A DNA stretch of 64,000 bases from JAIOZK01 sp964468645 (GTDB taxonomy: Bacteria > Bacteroidota > Bacteroidia > Bacteroidales > JAIOZK01), in assembly GCA_964468645.1 (NCBI GenBank), contig CAYXUU010000004.1:127737-191736 (forward strand). Direction: 5' to 3'. Positions 62,790 through 64,000 of the stretch are shown one piece after another. Under the pieces are notes generated by a model. It searched no databases. It had not been told where the DNA came from and was given only the letters and a program-made list of their open reading frames with translations. Each line of letters begins with the position of its first letter. Positions within the stretch are counted from its first letter, which is position 1. A program made the translations under genes and the position numbers.

Positions 62790-62936
62790 ATGAAAACTAT
62801 TAAATACATCATATACAAAGAAGGCGAATACTACGTATCACAAAGTTTAAATGTTGACGTTTCCAGTTTTGGAGCAACGGTAGAAGAAGCAACTAACAAC
62901 CTCATAGAAGCTTTTGAGTTATTTTTGGAGAAATAA
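62790..62936 (+). CDS. Short HicB-like protein
   Basis: 48 residues, ATG 62790 to TAA 62934-62936. KYIIYKEGEYYVSQSLNVDVSSFGATVEEATNNL (part: YIIYKEGEYYVSQSLNVDV) follows the partial RNase H fold of HicB antitoxins. No DNA-binding domain and no hicA are present. One base separates its stop from the MNT ATG, so they form one translational unit. Confidence 0.7.
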   Translation: MKTIKYIIYKEGEYYVSQSLNVDVSSFGATVEEATNNLIEAFELFLEK

Positions 62937-62937
62937 A

Positions 62938-63261
62938 ATGGAACAAGATAAACTAATACAGGAAATTGCATTAATCCTGAAACAGCAGGGTGTTGAAAAA
63001 TTAATTCTCTTTGGATCTTTTGCAAAGGGGAATCCCAGGGAAGATAGCGATATTGATCTTTTAGCTATCGCCGATATTCCTGCTGACAATGTAAGGGGTT
63101 TTAGAATTCAACTAAAGAAACTATTATGGGAAAATCTACATCCTTATAACCGGTCTTTTGATCTTGTTGTTGATAGCGAAAACCGAATAAAAGACAGAAT
63201 TCGTTTAGGTGATGGTTTTTATGAAGATATCTATACTAAAGGGAAAATAATATATGCCTAA
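62938..63261 (+). CDS. MNT-type nucleotidyltransferase
   Basis: 107 residues from ATG 62938 (MEQDKLIQEIALILKQQG). LILFGSFAKGNPREDSDIDLLAI is the catalytic signature (shown in part: GSFAKGNPREDSDIDLL). It overlaps the HEPN gene by eight bases. Probable antitoxin of the pair. Confidence 0.88.
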   Translation: MEQDKLIQEIALILKQQGVEKLILFGSFAKGNPREDSDIDLLAIADIPADNVRGFRIQLKKLLWENLHPYNRSFDLVVDSENRIKDRIRLGDGFYEDIYTKGKIIYA

Positions 63262-63652
63262 TAAGCAATATGCATATGAATGGATTGAGCTTGCCAGAAG
63301 AAGCCTTGAAACTGCTGAATTATTGATTCGTGAAAAGCATTATACCGATATCATCGCTATCGGGATTCAACAAACCCTGGAAAAAGCATTTAAAGCAGTC
63401 TGGGCATTTCACGGAGCCCGTATTCCGAAAACACATTCTTTGCCAATGTTGTTTTATTATGTAAACGATAAAGCAAAACTGAGTAATATCGCCTTTGAAG
63501 ATATTGTTACCATAAGTGACTACTACGAATCAGGGCGATATCCTGGCCCTAAATATCAATTACCTTCAAGAACAGAGGTGGAACAATTTTTTATGAAAGC
63601 CCAACAATGCTTTATTCATATTGTCAACTATATTGACAACCATAAATCATGA
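63254..63652 (+). CDS. HEPN domain protein
   Basis: 132 residues. Helical throughout; YEWIELARRSLETAELLIRE, GIQQTLEKAFKAVWAFHG, KTHSLPMLF and SDYYESGRYPGP are typical of PF05168 HEPN proteins paired with MNT. I do not see a clear R-x(4-6)-H RNase motif, so toxicity is uncertain. Confidence 0.85.
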   Translation: MPNKQYAYEWIELARRSLETAELLIREKHYTDIIAIGIQQTLEKAFKAVWAFHGARIPKTHSLPMLFYYVNDKAKLSNIAFEDIVTISDYYESGRYPGPKYQLPSRTEVEQFFMKAQQCFIHIVNYIDNHKS

Positions 63653-63715
63653 TATTGAAACCTCCGATGAATTTGTTGATCATCGAATATTTTCTTCATC
63701 GAATTACACTAATTC

Positions 63716-63777
63716 ACCCTGTGTAACGCTCATAATAATCATGTATGTATAATATATCATCGTTTATTACACAGGGT
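63716..63777. repeat. 62-bp palindromic insertion in the boundary repeat
   Basis: ACCCTGTGTAA (63716-63726) and TTACACAGGGT (63767-63777) are exact inverted repeats. The unit sits inside GAATTACACTAATTC...AAACGAATAA, a text that elsewhere is continuous, so it looks like an insertion into an existing repeat. The remainder of 63653-63956 is boundary repeat, no gene. Confidence 0.5.
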
Positions 63778-63956
63778 AAACGAATAAATATTTCGATAAA
63801 GCTACAAACCCCAACTAAGAAAACAATTAGATAACTTAATGTAATTAGATGTTAAAAAACATTGCGTGACAAAACAACCTCAACGAAGAACAACAATTAG
63901 TGTAATCCGTGTAATTAGATGAAAAATATATTAGATGACCTGGTTTTAGATGATCA

Positions 63957-64000
63957 ATGCGGCTCAGCCAAGAAATAGCTAGCTTTCTTAAAGACGGTTT
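63957..64000 (+). CDS. Possible start of a gene running off the window
   Basis: From ATG 63957 the frame reads MRLSQEIASFLKDGF up to the window end without a stop. The start resembles the beginning of LpxD-like or other polysaccharide enzymes but 14 codons are too few to identify it. Confidence 0.35.
   Translation, partial: MRLSQEIASFLKDG

Noticed and set aside
1..64000. tRNA or rRNA genes
   Set aside because: I found no cloverleaf-like segments or rRNA signature sequences by eye; a tRNA search program could still find one I missed.

Overview
The window reads as chromosomal DNA of a member of the Bacteroidota, most likely an environmental Bacteroidales-type organism. The evidence is two secreted proteins with C-terminal type IX secretion (T9SS) sorting domains, an UpxY-type NusG paralogue at the head of a polysaccharide locus, a PorT-like beta-barrel remnant, -7 boxes of the form TAnnTTTG, few Shine-Dalgarno sequences, and families typical of the phylum (DUF3098, TIGR03790, GxxExxY, four-helix-bundle S23-like proteins). 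I saw no rRNA, tRNA or CRISPR array.

Layout. 0-10.4 kb: housekeeping genes (end of plsX, fabH, a GNAT, a PHP phosphatase, a U32 protein, aspS, a radical SAM protein) plus a T9SS cargo protein. 10.4-20 kb: a GxxExxY gene inside a near-perfect inverted repeat, a second GNAT, a broken outer-membrane barrel gene, a two-component system (histidine kinase and sigma54 activator) divergent from an ABC permease that carries a sigma54-like promoter with two activator dyads, then a small membrane protein/wHTH regulator/creD unit in which creD is broken. 20-33.5 kb: a giant alpha-2-macroglobulin, a TIGR03790 T9SS protein, DUF3108, leuS, a VanX-type dipeptidase and a phosphoesterase. 33.8-38.7 kb: a same-strand cell envelope/tRNA cluster (ftsX, DUF3098, uppP, truB, queA, ispD). 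39-48 kb: an AT-rich lipoprotein, a glycosyltransferase and a flippase-like protein, ruvC, an arginase-fold protein with degenerate metal ligands, and topA.

48-60.7 kb is an exopolysaccharide and sulfate-activation locus: wHTH/NTase-like regulator, UpxY antiterminator, UDP-sugar dehydrogenase, UDP-glucuronate-type epimerase, cysD, cysN(C), an SLC13/RCK transporter and cysC. Together these could make UDP-uronic acids and PAPS, which would suit a sulfated polysaccharide (inference). 58.4-64 kb is an accessory stretch of nucleotidyltransferase-based toxin-antitoxin modules (MNT-HEPN fusion, DUF6922/AbiEii, MNT/truncated HEPN, HicB-like/MNT/HEPN), several of them bounded by copies of the same repeats.

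The most unusual property is the density of short dispersed palindromic repeats and what they do. They sit between genes, flank small one-gene cassettes as inverted repeats (GxxExxY, four-helix bundle), flank toxin-antitoxin modules as direct repeats, and appear in frame inside proteins (the UDP-sugar dehydrogenase, the epimerase, the flippase tail), much as Rickettsia palindromic elements do. A second recurring pattern is genes that keep both ends but have lost the middle (AAA ATPase remnant, OMP, creD, four-helix bundle).
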